Source of the DNA: Adiantum capillus-veneris | Lineage: Eukaryota > Streptophyta > Polypodiopsida > Polypodiales > Pteridaceae | Assembly (NCBI GenBank): GCA_014529385.2 | Contig: CM043963.1 | Coordinates: forward strand, 2,112,001 to 2,176,000 | Direction: 5' to 3' | Length of the DNA stretch: 64,000 nucleotides | Part shown: in pieces, positions 30,995-41,895 of the stretch | How positions within the stretch are numbered: position 1 is the stretch's first letter | Layout: each line of letters begins with the position of its first letter | Notes under the pieces: generated by a model | Database searches by the model: none | Seen by the model: the letters and a program-made list of their open reading frames with translations, nothing else | What the model was told of the DNA's origin: nothing | Position numbers and translations under genes: made by a program

Positions 30995-32176
30995 AACGAT
31001 GTTATTTATACGGAGATTCAAGAGAAGAAGTTGTTGCTCAAACAAATGCCATTAGGCAAAATTTGGACTCACAAAGGGGCCTTATAAGGAGTTTGACTTC
31101 CTCTCTCATGTCCAAAACGGGCGTGCGGTAAAATTTTTGCAAATCAACTCTAAAGTTGGGGGAGATTTGGTAGTTAGAATCTACTCTTCAAGCTCTTTCT
31201 ATTGATCTATAGCACGCCACGAGATTCTTCATATTTTGAAAGATTCTATTTTTGATTCTCTAAATTCTAAACGGAGTTGTCACATCACAAGAGAATAAAA
31301 AATAGAATTTTTCAATATATGAGGAATCTCATGGCGTGCTATATATCAATAGAAAGAGCTTGAAGAGTAGATTCTAACTGTCAAATCTCCGCCAAGTTTA
31401 GAGTTGATTTGCAAAAATTTTACCGCACGCCCATTTTGGACATGAGAGAGGAAGTCAAACTCCTTATAAGGCCCCTTTGTGAGTCCAAATTTTGCCTAAT
31501 GCAACCACCTTCTTTTAAAGGAGAGGATGATGATATTGAGAAAGATGCAGAAGTATGATTGAAGCTATGGATGATTACTTCTTTGTTGCAAGGACCACAC
31601 CTGCAAATCAAGCAATGCTAGGAATGTTTCGCCTCTTAGGGGAAGCAAAATTATGGTGGAAACAACATTGTCGTGACATGGGAGTGTTGGAGAACTCTCA
31701 GAGTTGGTGGGAAATCAAACAAGCGATGAAGGAAATATACTTACCCCCTGCCCATTAAGCGATAAAGATGAATGAGTTCTTTAGCTTAAAACAATATAGC
31801 TTATCTTTGGAAGATTACTACTCAAAGTTTGTAAGGCTTAGATGTTACGTATCATCAATGACCATAGAGCAGCAGGTAGCTCGCTTTTGTCAAGGTTTAA
31901 GAGAACCAATTACTTCGCGATTGGAAGCCCTGAAGCCTATCACTGTACAAGATTCTTTATATAAGCTAAACCTTTAATGAAAGAACAAGGGATTACAAGA
32001 AGAATTGAACAAAATCAAAGCTTTAGAGATACCCAACCACAAAGAGATTATGCTACTAATGTGCAAGATTTTCTACGCTTGAATGTTCGATGCTTTGAAT
32101 ATGGAGAGTTGGGACATTATTGGAACACTTATCCACGACTGACTAATGGAGCAGTAGTAGCAAGTGAAGCAGACTA
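30995..32176 (+). pseudogene. R5 gag, interrupted by a foldback element
   Basis: Exon-like start AAC GAT GTT at 30995, then Gln-Glu-Lys-Lys-Leu-Leu-Leu-Lys-Gln as in R1 gag. The foldback element (31050-31497) cuts the frame. Gag resumes with Pro-Pro-Ser-Phe-Lys-Gly, Leu-Trp-Trp-Lys-Gln-His, Leu-Pro-Pro-Ala-His and Ala-Arg-Phe-Cys-Gln-Gly-Leu (31555-31977). The zinc knuckle near 32090 is decayed: Cys-Phe-Glu-Tyr-Gly-Glu-Leu-Gly-His with Tyr for the second Cys. It has several stops. R1 gag is the closest match in the window. Confidence 0.85.
31050..31497. mobile_element. Foldback (MITE-like) element with about 210-bp inverted arms
   Basis: 448 bp flanked by AATGC (31045-31049 and 31498-31502). 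Removing the insert and one copy restores collinearity with R1 gag. The left arm (31054-31263) and right arm (about 31288-31497) are inverted copies with only about a dozen mismatches, separated by a short loop. The arm ends are AGGCAAAATTTGG; the left side has four extra bases. It has no coding capacity. The superfamily is uncertain: a 5-bp duplication does not fit the usual TA or TTA of Stowaway and Tourist types. Confidence 0.85.
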
Positions 32177-32281
32177 AGGACATCACCCTTTTAGACATAA
32201 TGATGGTCGCTAGTAACTAGAGTAGGAGTATCCTTACTTTTCTTGAGATGAGGACATCTTGAATCCCTAAGTTGGGGAGAT
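32177..32281 (+). other. R5 deletion junction and polypurine tract
   Basis: After the gag remnant the sequence jumps to a stretch matching the last bases of R1 (CTTGAGATGAGGACATCT at about 32243, as at 8666). The polypurine tract AGTTGGGGAGAT follows. This shows where pol was lost. Confidence 0.8.
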
Positions 32282-34272
32282 TATAATGTACCCAATATTT
32301 TTCAATAAAAGTATTTCATTTACTTTGCAAATACATAAGTTTTACATTTTATTAAGTCAAAGAGCATTCTAATGGAACGATTGGATCAAAAATCGGACTT
32401 TAGAACTATTAATTATGAGCCTTATTCATTTGAAAACAATGGGTTGATGCCTCAAGTCTATTTCTAAAGAAATAGACTTGAGGCTTAGAGTTCTTGTTTT
32501 GGAATCCAAGCTTCTTCTAATATTAGAGAATCGAATGCATGCATCAAAACCCATGTCCCCAAAAGAAAAGCCACAAACGTGCGTGAACTTATCTCTCCTT
32601 GCTTCTCTCTATTCTTAGCTGGTCTTGAGAGCCTATATAAATACCCCTCTCCCTTCACATTGGAGATACAGACACACACTCTCAGAAGTGGAAGCTCTCT
32701 TGCATTGACGTCGGAGTTACCTTCTCTCCCTCAAGCTCTTAAATTCAAGCCATCTCCATCTCCAAGTCTTCTCTACCATCGTCGTGTTGCCCTTTGGATT
32801 CTTGAGTTCTCTTTCTCTCTTTCCCTTTTCTCTACCATGTTACAATGGCCCTGAAGCGAGTGACTCGAAGCTCGAAGGACGCTCATGTCCCTCCACCTCC
32901 AAGGAAGGTGTAGAGGAAGGCATCAACTACTCCAAATATTGCTCAAGCGGAGGTAGTGGTCGCGGAAGAAGTCGAAGCTATCCAAACTTAAATACAGGAG
33001 GTAATCGAACATGTTGCTAATCCGGTAAGACAAATTTATAATTTTGCATTTTTATTCATGTTGACTTGGGAAGTCAAGCATAGGGAACCCCTTAAACCAT
33101 CCAAGACACGTGATTCTATCACAAGAGACAAGCATATGTTTTCATAGATTAGTGAAAGAATTGTTTGATAAATTAACACTCTTTGCTAAATCGTTATTGC
33201 TTGTTATTGTTCAATAAGTTGTGACTAGTTGATATGAAGAGTTGGTTGACCATGTTTGAAGAATCGTCTAAAGAGAAGAATTGTTGAAAGAATATATTTT
33301 GTTCCTCGCGGGTAGCGAGATTACTCCATGGTTATCAGAGATTAAGCTGAGGTTATCGGCTCTCTTTTATTTCTCACGGGTAGCGGGATGCCTGGCGGTT
33401 AGCAAGATGCCTCGCAGTTAGCCGGATGCCTCGTAGGTAGCGGGATGTCTCACAAGTAGCGAGATGCCTGGCGGTTAGCAAGATGCCTCATGGTTAGCGA
33501 GATGGGAAGGTTACACAATTCACGGTTAGAAAAGAAATCCTTTGCAAAGGCTCTGTTGGCTAGACAGAGAAAGTCTGCGGGTAGTGACAACTCATGAGAT
33601 ATTTGAAAAGTTGTTTTTGTTGAATTATAAGGTTGTCTTCATTAGGACTTGTTTAAAATTTTTTGGCATTGTTTGAAGGTTGTGTAAAAGAATCTGTGTC
33701 TGGAATTGATTAAGGCACTTTTTGTATATGTACAACAATGTGGTAGTAATTAGAAAACAAGTAAAAATGTGTGAGTATGGGGTGGAAAGTGGGGGTTGGC
33801 TTAGGTTTCTAGTCAAGGATGGGTGGTCTCGATTAGTCGAGAACCTCTCCACTCCCTCTTATTAAGAGAAGTGAAAGCTATGGACCCAATTAGTCCGGAA
33901 CTTTTCACAAGATTACTAGTTAAGTTTAGACTAAGTCTCATATCATATTTATGGTTTATGGATGGCGGCCGTTGGATGGCGGCTGTGCCTCTTAAAAGTG
34001 GGAAAAAAGGCATTGTTATTGGATTCTAAATATGTCAATGAGATTTTATCTTTTTGTTAGGAAACAACTTTCATTGAATGTTTGATTTATCCATCTCGCC
34101 TGTGGTGTATGACCCTTATAACCACGAACACATTGGATAGAGAACTTTCTCTCTTCTGTTGCTTGTATCTCTACTTTGTGGAAACGAAGTAGGGTGTCAT
34201 CAATTGAAAAGGAGATTAAACAAAGGCCATCTCTCAAGTCGCCCCAATCTTCTCAGGGTTGGGGACCTCACA
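32282..34272 (+). repeat. 3' LTR of R5
   Basis: Aligns with 28462-30468. The first bases read TATAATG instead of TGTAATG. It keeps the TATA box (TATATAAATA, 32634-32643) and the splice donor CCG|GTAAGA (33022-33030), both missing from the 5' LTR. It also keeps CTTCTCAG at about 34249-34256 near the end, which the 5' LTR has changed. Confidence 0.92.
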
Positions 34273-34591
34273 GTTACCATGCCTTTTATTGACATTGTGC
34301 CGATAAAAGGGTGTGAAGAGGGTGAAAAAGATGAAGCCAAAGATAAGAGGGGGTGCAAACAGTTTGTGGCTAACCATATTGTTGATTGTGACAGGATATT
34401 ATCAAGGCTTGAAGAGGTTAACCTTACACTCTCAGGTCAAAAGCCTATGTTCGAGGTAAAAGAAGTCTTGATTGTGGGACACTTATGTGGACCATCTGGT
34501 AGAAGACTCAGCCACGTCAAAGTGGATGCTATTCTAAAGATGAAAGAGACATGCAATTCAATTACAGAAGTGCGAAGATTTTTAGGTGCAT
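34273..34591 (+). pseudogene. R3 reverse transcriptase, second part
   Basis: Resumes R3 after R5. At the catalytic position it reads Phe-Ile-Asp-Ile, with the second Asp lost. Later Asp-Arg-Ile-Leu-Ser-Arg-Leu-Glu-Glu-Val-Asn, Val-Gly-His-Leu-Cys-Gly-Pro and Glu-Val-Arg-Arg-Phe-Leu-Gly give the RT thumb and the start of the connection. R6 interrupts at 34591. Confidence 0.85.
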
Positions 34592-36697
34592 TGTCGGAGT
34601 GCGCGGTTCTCTAGGGTTGACTGGGAACCGGGCCTCTGGCTGTAGACAAGAGCTTAGCAGGCGTTCAACTTAGGATAATAGAGTGCAGATAGATGTATTC
34701 AATAGGTTAATACACATAATACTGAAGATTCAAAAGAGTAGAGAGAGAAGACTGCAAATAAGAACAAAAAGTATTGATATGATGAAGAAATAAAGCTTCC
34801 AAACTCAAGAGATGTGGTACAGCAGATACACTGTAAGAATTCTAGCTGCACTTTTACAATCCAGTTGCATATGCCCGCTTGGTATGCCTTTAGAACTACA
34901 ATCCTTGCCTTAGTATTCTTCCCCAAGCTGCCCCACCATCCCATTTCCTCGTGCTCTGACTTCTCCAATTTCTCTCAAGCAAAAGGACTCCCTTCTGCTC
35001 CAGCAGGTTTCCCCCCCAAAAGCTCTCCCCAAAGTGCTTGAAGATTTTACCCCTCAAAAAAAAAACCAACCGAACCTAAAGGAACCCAACCCTTGCTTAG
35101 TGCAAAATACCCCTTTTATAGAGGTCTAAGTCTCCAAAAAAGGGAAAAAAATGGAGCTCACTTCCCCGTGCACTTCTCTTTGAGCTCCTTTTGGAATTAG
35201 CTTTGCATTGCTTGCACTTGTCTCATAGTCCACTTTTGGTAACTCTTTGCATAGTGGACACATGGCTTTGTCCACCCGATTCGGTCGCCCACTTCCTCCT
35301 TGGACTATCCTTTTTGTCGGACTTGCTCCTTTGCTTTTCCCTTGCCTCTAGCTTGTCCAGTCCACATTACCCTCTCTCTCTTTCTCTTGCTCCACTACTT
35401 GTTGCGGGACCCCTCCCCTACGCGGCATTAGCGACATCGCTATTGGGGGGGGGGGGGGGGGGGGTGTCTCCCTTCAAAAGAGTTTTTTTTATTGCATGCG
35501 TGGGACCGACCCCCAGCAGGAAGCCACGTCAGCATTCTCAGAACGCCGCTGGTGGGCTCTAATTTCTGCCTCGCGATGCCACTGGGTGGCCAAAACCACC
35601 ACATGCACCACCAAGCGCGCCCCCATAGAGCCAGGGCCGTTGACTCGCAATGCCACACCCAACGCCGCAACGAGCAGCAGCCATAGCCTTGCTTAAGGGA
35701 GACCTCCCTCACACCTTCACATGCCTAATGGGGCTCATGATCCGGTTCATATACCCCAGCAGCAGCAGGTGGTTCCAAGACCCCGCATGTGGGTTTTCTT
35801 TGTGCCACGTGGCAGCCCGAAGCCCCTTGAGCCTCCAAGGCATTTGAAAAACTTGAAAAATACCTCCATAAAAATCCCAACTTCCAGCCTCTTTGAACCT
35901 GTAGCACCTCCTTGCTCACATGCTCAATGAGCAGTCTGTTGAGCTCAATCGGAAGAACTCCTTGCCAGCTCCGTAACACATGGACCTCGTCACACCTTGG
36001 ACTTAATGTGCCTTTAAACAATGCGTGAAAAAATTAAAAAAAATCATCTGACACCTCGCTTTCATTGTCAACCGCCAACTTTGACTTCCAATAACTCCCC
36101 ATTCCGAGCTCCGATTGGGATTCTGTCAATTTCTTCCAGCTCCACATGAGTCCTACTATCATCGATAACCTTGGGAAGGCCAAAAAGATGCTAGATGTCA
36201 CGTCCTCTAATGCAGTCAGGTGGGCACAAACCCAACCCCCGACAAATACTAATAACTTGACATTCGAGACTGAGATTGCTGATCTGAAAAGACCAGTAGG
36301 CTCCACAAATCAAGGACTACGCATTTATCACTTCAAATCACTTTTGACCATCTGTCTCTATTTGCCCTATCCGTCTCAGATTTGCAACCACTTCCAGCTT
36401 TAAACAGCAATAACTTTCTCATTAGGGCTCCGTTTCATGAGCCGTCTGGACCAGTTTACTCAGCACTTCAAGCTCTACATGTTTAAGCAGAAAACCAGCC
36501 TTTCATTCAATCTTCACCTATCAGCCCAATTGGCTCACTTTGAGGCACTTTTGATCTACAAAACCGACATAATGCATACATTCCAATCATCTCTTGATAT
36601 CATGGCAGAATATGGTCCAAATAAACAGTTTGGCAAAAACCTTGAAAATGGAGGCAAATCCTCCTCTTTCACCACCTTCCCGCAAAGCGGCACGACA
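34592..36697 (-). repeat. R6 LTR, complete copy
   Basis: Starts TGTCGGAGTG and ends GCACGACA on the plus strand. It has a run of 21 G (35444-35464), which is 11 G in the other copy (42535-42545). Open frames in it are not conserved between the copies, so I see no gene. Confidence 0.8.
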
Positions 36698-36758
36698 TCC
36701 ACCCCCTATAAACCTACACATCCTCCGGTATGTGCCAATCTTTAATTAACTTGGAGTG
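36698..36758 (-). other. R6 polypurine tract and interior remnant
   Basis: On the minus strand TTTATAGGGGGTGGA sits against the LTR start TGTCGTG. About 50 further bases are all that is left of the interior before the truncated second LTR. Confidence 0.65.
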
Positions 36759-36796
36759 GATATGATGAAGAAACAAAGCTTCCAACATCAAGAGCT

Positions 36797-37023
36797 TGTT
36801 ACCATATACATGTGGTAGTGATGTGTGTGAACACACTAGGACCGCCGGGGCATTTTTTCCCTCTTTAGGAGGTTTTTTCCCCCGAGCATTGTATATACGT
36901 CCATCACTCTAGGGCTATCTATCTTTCCATTGCACACTAAGTAACACACTCTCTATTGTGTGCCTTGAGCTTCCTTCATCTTCTCCAAGCTGTGTGCGTT
37001 TCTCTGCGACCCTAATTCCAACA
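36797..37023 (+). repeat. 5' LTR of R7
   Basis: TGTTACCATATAC to CCAACA. Matches 41668-41895 with a few differences. Confidence 0.93.
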
Positions 37024-37025
37024 AT

Positions 37026-37037
37026 TGGTATCAGAGC
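37026..37037 (+). other. Primer-binding site of R7
   Basis: TGGTATCAGAGC two bases after the LTR, complementary to initiator-Met tRNA, as usual for plant copia. Confidence 0.95.
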
Positions 37038-37385
37038 AGGTTACATCCTCCTGGGCTTACTCGCCAGTTGCTCCATCACACGCCTACTCACTTTCTTAGA
37101 TTACAGTGAGTTTTGGCAAGCGTTCGTAGGTCGACAAATATTTTGGGTATGCTTGTAGAGCTTAGTCTGCTCAGATTTCTGTTTCGGGCTCATTTCAGCC
37201 TCTGTTTTCACTACAGGCAGGCTTGCACAGGCAATTTTGTCATTTTGTGCAAATTTTTTGTCAGTGCCGTTTTTTGCATAACAGGTGTCTTACAGTCTTC
37301 TACGGTTTGTGCTATATAGCAGGTGTTTCTCCCACTCCATTTCTCCTATTTTTGGGCAGTTTTCACATCAGGTGTAGCATTTACC

Positions 37386-38400
37386 ATGGCTGACAACAAC
37401 ACAAATGTCTTCAAGATGTTTGCTACCGAGGACAAGTTGGATGGGGACAATTACCCTATGTGGGCTTATATGATGCAACACGTTCTTGTGTCAAAGGGCG
37501 TCTAGAATATTGTGCAGGGCATTGATGTACGTCCTGGTTCTGAGGATGTAGGCGATGCTGAGGATGTTGCAGGTCTTGCTGCAAGGATTGCTGCTATTAG
37601 AGTTGTTTTGCCTATGGTAGAACAAGCTCGTTGGGATGTAAAGGATGCGTAGGCTCATGCATTGATTGTGTTGTCTGTGAAGTGAACCATTGTTCCTCAC
37701 ATCTGTTCAGCAAAATCTGCAAAACAGGCTTGGGATATTTTGGCAGGTCTTTATGAAATCCGCAATGAGGCTAAAATTTCTTTGCTATGTAAAGAGCTGG
37801 AATCAAAGATTATGCATGAGTAAGATGATATGGACACTTTCTTTGCTGGTGTCAATGTTAAGGATATGAATGAGCAACTTATTTTTGCAAGCGAAGTCAT
37901 TTCAGACAGTTCCCTTGTGCAGACTGTTCTTGATGCCTTACCAGATTCTTACCAGACTTTTGCTAGTACTTGGAGACTTATGACCTAAGGAAATCCTGAA
38001 GTTGTCAGGTTTGATGCATTATGCACATTGCTATTGCAAGTCACTTTCCAGAAAAAACATGATTAGGCAGCGTGCAATTGAACAGGCTTTTATTGCTTCT
38101 CAAAGAAAGGGTGGTAACAGCAATGCAGCCACTTCTTATGGTTCTACTGCGAGTGGCAAAACTTATGTTCCTAATGCTTCTGCTGGCAGCAATTCGTCTA
38201 GAAATTCTGGTGATAAGGGCAAAAAGAAAATGTGTTTCCATTATTGTAAAGCTAATGATCACTTGATCAAGTCCTGTCCTAAGTTGAAGGCCAAAGAGGC
38301 TAAGAAGGAAGATGGTGGTTCCACTGCAAATGCTGGTTCCACTACAAATGCAGCCATTGTTGAGTTTTCTATGAAAGAGACTGTGTTGCTGATGTTGATG
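37386..38400 (+). pseudogene. R7 gag
   Basis: Starts at ATG 37386 (Met-Ala-Asp-Asn-Asn) with Leu-Asp-Gly-Asp-Asn-Tyr-Pro-Met-Trp, the usual copia gag opening. A stop follows at 37503-37505. Other frames keep the Ala-Lys-Gln-Ala-Trp-Asp and Leu-Pro-Asp-Ser-Tyr blocks. Near 38232-38280 a zinc knuckle reads Cys-Phe-His-Tyr-Cys-Lys-Ala-Asn-Asp-His...Cys, with one residue too many between the first two Cys. It would form the particle shell. Confidence 0.85.
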
Positions 38401-38439
38401 CAGAATGGGCTTTTAGTGCAAAGTGCACTTACAATCCTG

Positions 38440-39020
38440 CTATCCATGATACATGCTTGTCAGTTGCTGCAGATTCACATGTGTGGTATTTTGACAGTGG
38501 TGCTACAAAGCACATTACCTCACATCGTGAATTGTTTACCTCTCTCGAGTCTATCCTTCATGGGAATTCAGTCACTTGTGCTAACAATGCCTCTTATCTA
38601 GTTCAGGGAGTTGGAAAGATTGTGCTTACTGCTGCTAATGGCAGTTCTTTCACACTTTTTGATGCACTTTATGTACCTAGGATCAAGAAAAATCTCTTAT
38701 CTATATCCGCACTTGCTAGACTTGGACTTGTAGTCAAATTTGTGGATGACAGATGTACAGTTCATGATCTCAGTTTTGGTGATGATGAAATTGTTTCATC
38801 TGGCCTTTTGTATTGTGGGCTGTATAAGATCACTTTGTATGACAAGTGTCGACAAAATTTTACAAATATTGTTGCAGATTCAAGGGATATTTCAGATGCA
38901 AAACTTTTGTATGCACGTTTTGGTCATCTGAATTTTTCCAGTTTACTTCGTTTGCAAAACTCTGATATGGTTGCTTCGTTGCCGCCTCTTGAAGCACCTG
39001 GTCAAACATGTTTGTGAAGG
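38440..39020 (+). pseudogene. R7 protease and integrase N-terminus
   Basis: Frame 38457-39017 has Trp-Tyr-Phe-Asp-Ser-Gly-Ala-Thr-Lys-His-Ile-Thr, an intact copia protease active site. Leu-Tyr-Val-Pro-Arg-Ile-Lys-Lys-Asn-Leu-Leu-Ser and the gag-preintegrase block (Ala-Arg-Phe-Gly-His-Leu-Asn) follow. It ends by frameshift at the integrase zinc site (Cys-Glu-Gly-Cys continues in the frame from 38971). Confidence 0.88.
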
Positions 39021-39740
39021 CTGTATTTTGGGTAAGATGCAGCGTTCTAAGTTTCCAAAGGATGGTTCAGTTCGGGCAACATGCAGGTTGCAACTTGTGC
39101 ATAGTGATGTTTGTGGGCCCATGCAAACTCCATCCTTCGGCAATTACCTTTACTTTGTGACTTTCATTGATGATTACTTCAAGCAAGCATGGGTATTTCC
39201 GCTTAAAGAGAAGTCCAAAGTTTTTATGTGCTTCAAACAATTTCTGGCTATGGCTGAAAATGTCTTGAAATGTACTATGGGCACCCTCCATTCCGATCGA
39301 GGGGGGAGTATATGTCTCATGAATTCAATGCATTTCTAGATAGTCGTGGGATAAAACACCAATGTACAATGCCTTACACACCTCAGCAAAATGGTATTGC
39401 TGAGAGGAAAAACAGGTCACTTACGGAAATGGCACAATGCATGGTCAAAAGTCAAGCTTTGCCGCATTCTTTTTGGCTTGAGGCCATCATGTGTTCCACT
39501 TATGTACTAAACAGGTGTCCTACAAAAGCTTTGCAGTCTGTTACTCCATATGAAGCATGGCGTGATAGAAAGCCTTCTATTGAGCACATGCTGTTTTTGG
39601 TTGTTTGGCATATGCTTTGGTGCCACAAACACAACGCAGGAAATTGGATGATAAGGCTGTCAAATGCATTTTTGTTGGTTATATTACTGAAAGCAAAGGT
39701 TACAGGTTGTATCATCCATAAACAAAATGTATTTTAGTTT
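38971..39740 (+). pseudogene. R7 integrase core
   Basis: Frames 38971-39339 and 39270-39737 give Cys-Glu-Gly-Cys-Ile-Leu-Gly-Lys, Val-His-Ser-Asp-Val-Cys-Gly-Pro, His-Ser-Asp-Arg-Gly-Gly and Pro-Gln-Gln-Asn-Gly-Ile-Ala-Glu-Arg-Lys. All three catalytic acids (D, D, E) are present, with a frameshift near 39300. Confidence 0.88.
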
Positions 39741-40103
39741 CACGGGATGTAGTGTTTGTGGAAGAATCTGTTCATCCCTTGTTGTCATGTACTAGAGACA
39801 GTAATGTAAGCTCATAGGACATTTATGACACTTTGTTGCCTCTTTTCAGTGGTAGAAATACGAATGTAAGTTCCAATGAGGCAAATGTACAGCCTATGGG
39901 GGTTTCTAAAAATGTTATAGATCAGCCTATTACTGATGCAGATGTACATGATGTACTTGATGAGGAAAGGGATGAAAATGAGCAGGCTAGAGGTATGCCA
40001 AAATGGCTGGTGCACACTTTGCGTGACAGAATTGGATGCACCTTTGTCTAGTCGTACTCGTTCATGATCTCACCATGCATCTTATGCATTAGATTGTTAT
40101 GCT

Positions 40104-41460
40104 TTGGCTATGTCTAGCATACATGATAATGAGGAACCTCTATCTTTTGATGAAGCACAGAATTCAAAAAATTGGGTGGCTACCATGCAATCAGAATATG
40201 ATGCACTTATAGAAAATGACACATGGACTTTATGTGATTTGCCTCCTGGCGAAAAGGCCATTGGTACGAAGTGGGTTTACAAGTTGAAACGCAAGCCAGA
40301 TGGTGAGATCGATCGCCATAAGGCTCAACTTGTTGCAAAGGGTTATTGACCTCAAAAAGGCATAGATTATGAAGAGACTTTTTCTCATTTTAGTTGGGAT
40401 GTACATCAATCAGACATTGTTACTGCTTTCTTCAATGGTGACATGTTTGAGGAAGTTTATGTAACGCAACCTCGCGGTTTTGTCATGAAAGGACAAGAGG
40501 ACAAAGTGTGCAGATACAAGAAGGCTTTGTATGGGTTGAAGCAATCTCCTCGTTCTTGGCATGAGAAAGCTAACACTCATTTGGTCAAACGAGGCTTTCA
40601 TAACAATTTAACAGAAAGCACATTGTATATAAAGCTTGAGGGTGACGTACTTCTCATTGTGGCTCTTTATGTCGATGATTTGCTGATCACTGGACCAAAT
40701 GAGAGACATATTGTTGAATTTAAGGCTGATTTGAATGCTACTTTCAAGATGAAAGATTTGGGGCTGTTGCGTCATTAGTATTTCCTTGTGTCAGAAAAGT
40801 TACATAGAGACATTGCTATGTAAGTTTGGACTTGAGGATTGCAAACCTATTGCCACTCACATGGAAACAAGTTTGAAGTTGAGTATACATGATGCTGGCG
40901 ATCCTGCTGATGTCACTCTTTACCAAATTGTTGTTGGCTGCCTCATTTATGTATGCAACACGAGGCCGGATATTCAGTTTGCAATCTCGCAGGTTAGCAG
41001 ATTTATGCATAGCCCAGGGTTTAAGCATTGGCAGGCTGTCAAGAGGACTTTCTACTACCTTAGTGGCATGTTACATCTTGGCTTGTTTTATCCCAAGGGG
41101 GATCATTGCCGCCAGACTTACATGCTTATTCAGACTCAAATTGGGCTAGTTGTTTTGACACGGGAGTGTCCACAAGTGGTTTTTGTTTCATGCTTGGCAG
41201 TTCATGTATATCATGGTTGAGCAAGAAGCAACCTACTGTTGCCACTTTGAGTTGTGAGGCTGAGTACAGGGCAGTCTTCACAGCTACGGTTGAGTGTGTA
41301 TGGCTCAGACGCCTCATGGCTGATTTGGGTGTTAGACAGGACACTGCCAACACTATCTACATTGACAGTCAGAGCGCATTGGCAGTTGCAAGTAACCTAG
41401 TTTTTCATGCTTGCACAAAGCACATTGAGGTGCATTAACACTATGTTAGGGAGAGGCTCT
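40104..41460 (+). pseudogene. R7 reverse transcriptase and RNase H
   Basis: Lys-Trp-Val-Tyr-Lys-Leu-Lys opens RT near 40270. A stop at 40347-40349 and a deletion near 40390 follow. Tyr-Gly-Leu-Lys-Gln-Ser-Pro-Arg-Ser-Trp and the catalytic Tyr-Val-Asp-Asp-Leu-Leu are intact in 40443-40778. RNase H runs to 41438 with Tyr-Ser-Asp-Ser-Asn-Trp-Ala, Ser-Cys-Glu-Ala-Glu-Tyr and Tyr-Ile-Asp-Ser-Gln. Stops and frameshifts occur at 40776, near 41100 and at 41436. Confidence 0.9.
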
Positions 41461-41654
41461 AAACAGGAGAGATCAGCTTGGCTTATGTGCCAACACAGGA
41501 CAACCTTGCAGATCTTTTCACAAAGGCATTGTCTCATGAGAAGCTTGAAGCTTTTTGCAAAGCTTTGGGCTTACTCCCGTTTGTGGACTGAACATGTCCT
41601 TAGGGCATGGCACTTCCCTTTACTCATGTGCCAGGCTTTCGTTCACCGCATCAC

Positions 41655-41895
41655 TCCAAGGGGGATTTTTTACCATATACATGTGGTAGTGATGTGTGTG
41701 AACACACTAGGACTGCCAGGGCATTTTTTCCCTCTTTAGGAGGTTTTTTCCCCCCGAGCATTGTATATACGCCCATCACTCTAGGGCTATCTATCTTTCC
41801 ATTGCACACTAAGTAACACACTCTCTATTTTGTGCCTTGAGCTTCCTTCATCTTCTCCAAGCTATGTGCGTTTCTCTGCAACCCTAATTCCAAAA
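41655..41895 (+). repeat. R7 polypurine tract and 3' LTR
   Basis: CCAAGGGGGAT precedes the LTR at 41668-41895. The LTR start reads TTTTACC instead of TGTTACC and the end CCAAAA instead of CCAACA, so both terminal dinucleotides are mutated. Confidence 0.88.

Larger units (their letters stand above)
28462..34272 (+). mobile_element. R5, pol-less relative of R1
   Basis: LTRs of 2,007 and 1,991 bp, with a perfect duplication GTTAC (28457-28461 and 34273-34277) in R3 RT. The 1.8 kb interior holds only a decayed primer site, a leader, gag and the polypurine tract. The last about 60 bp before the 3' LTR match the end of R1, so protease through chromodomain was deleted. LTR ends, gag and the LTR-borne Met-Ala-Pro-Lys-Arg ORF show relation to R1. 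A foldback element is inserted in gag. Confidence 0.92.
36797..41895 (+). mobile_element. R7, Ty1/copia element
   Basis: 5,099 bp with short LTRs (227 and 228 bp), an initiator-Met primer site, gag, protease, integrase, RT and RNase H in copia order, and a polypurine tract. Flanks are GAGCT (36792-36796) and AAGTT (41896-41900), which differ by two transitions, as an aged duplication would. It lies in the second R6 LTR. Several stops and frameshifts disable it. Confidence 0.93.

Noticed and set aside
35191-36021. Several overlapping open frames in the R6 LTR
   Set aside because: They are not conserved in the second LTR copy (42278-43155), where stops and shifts differ.
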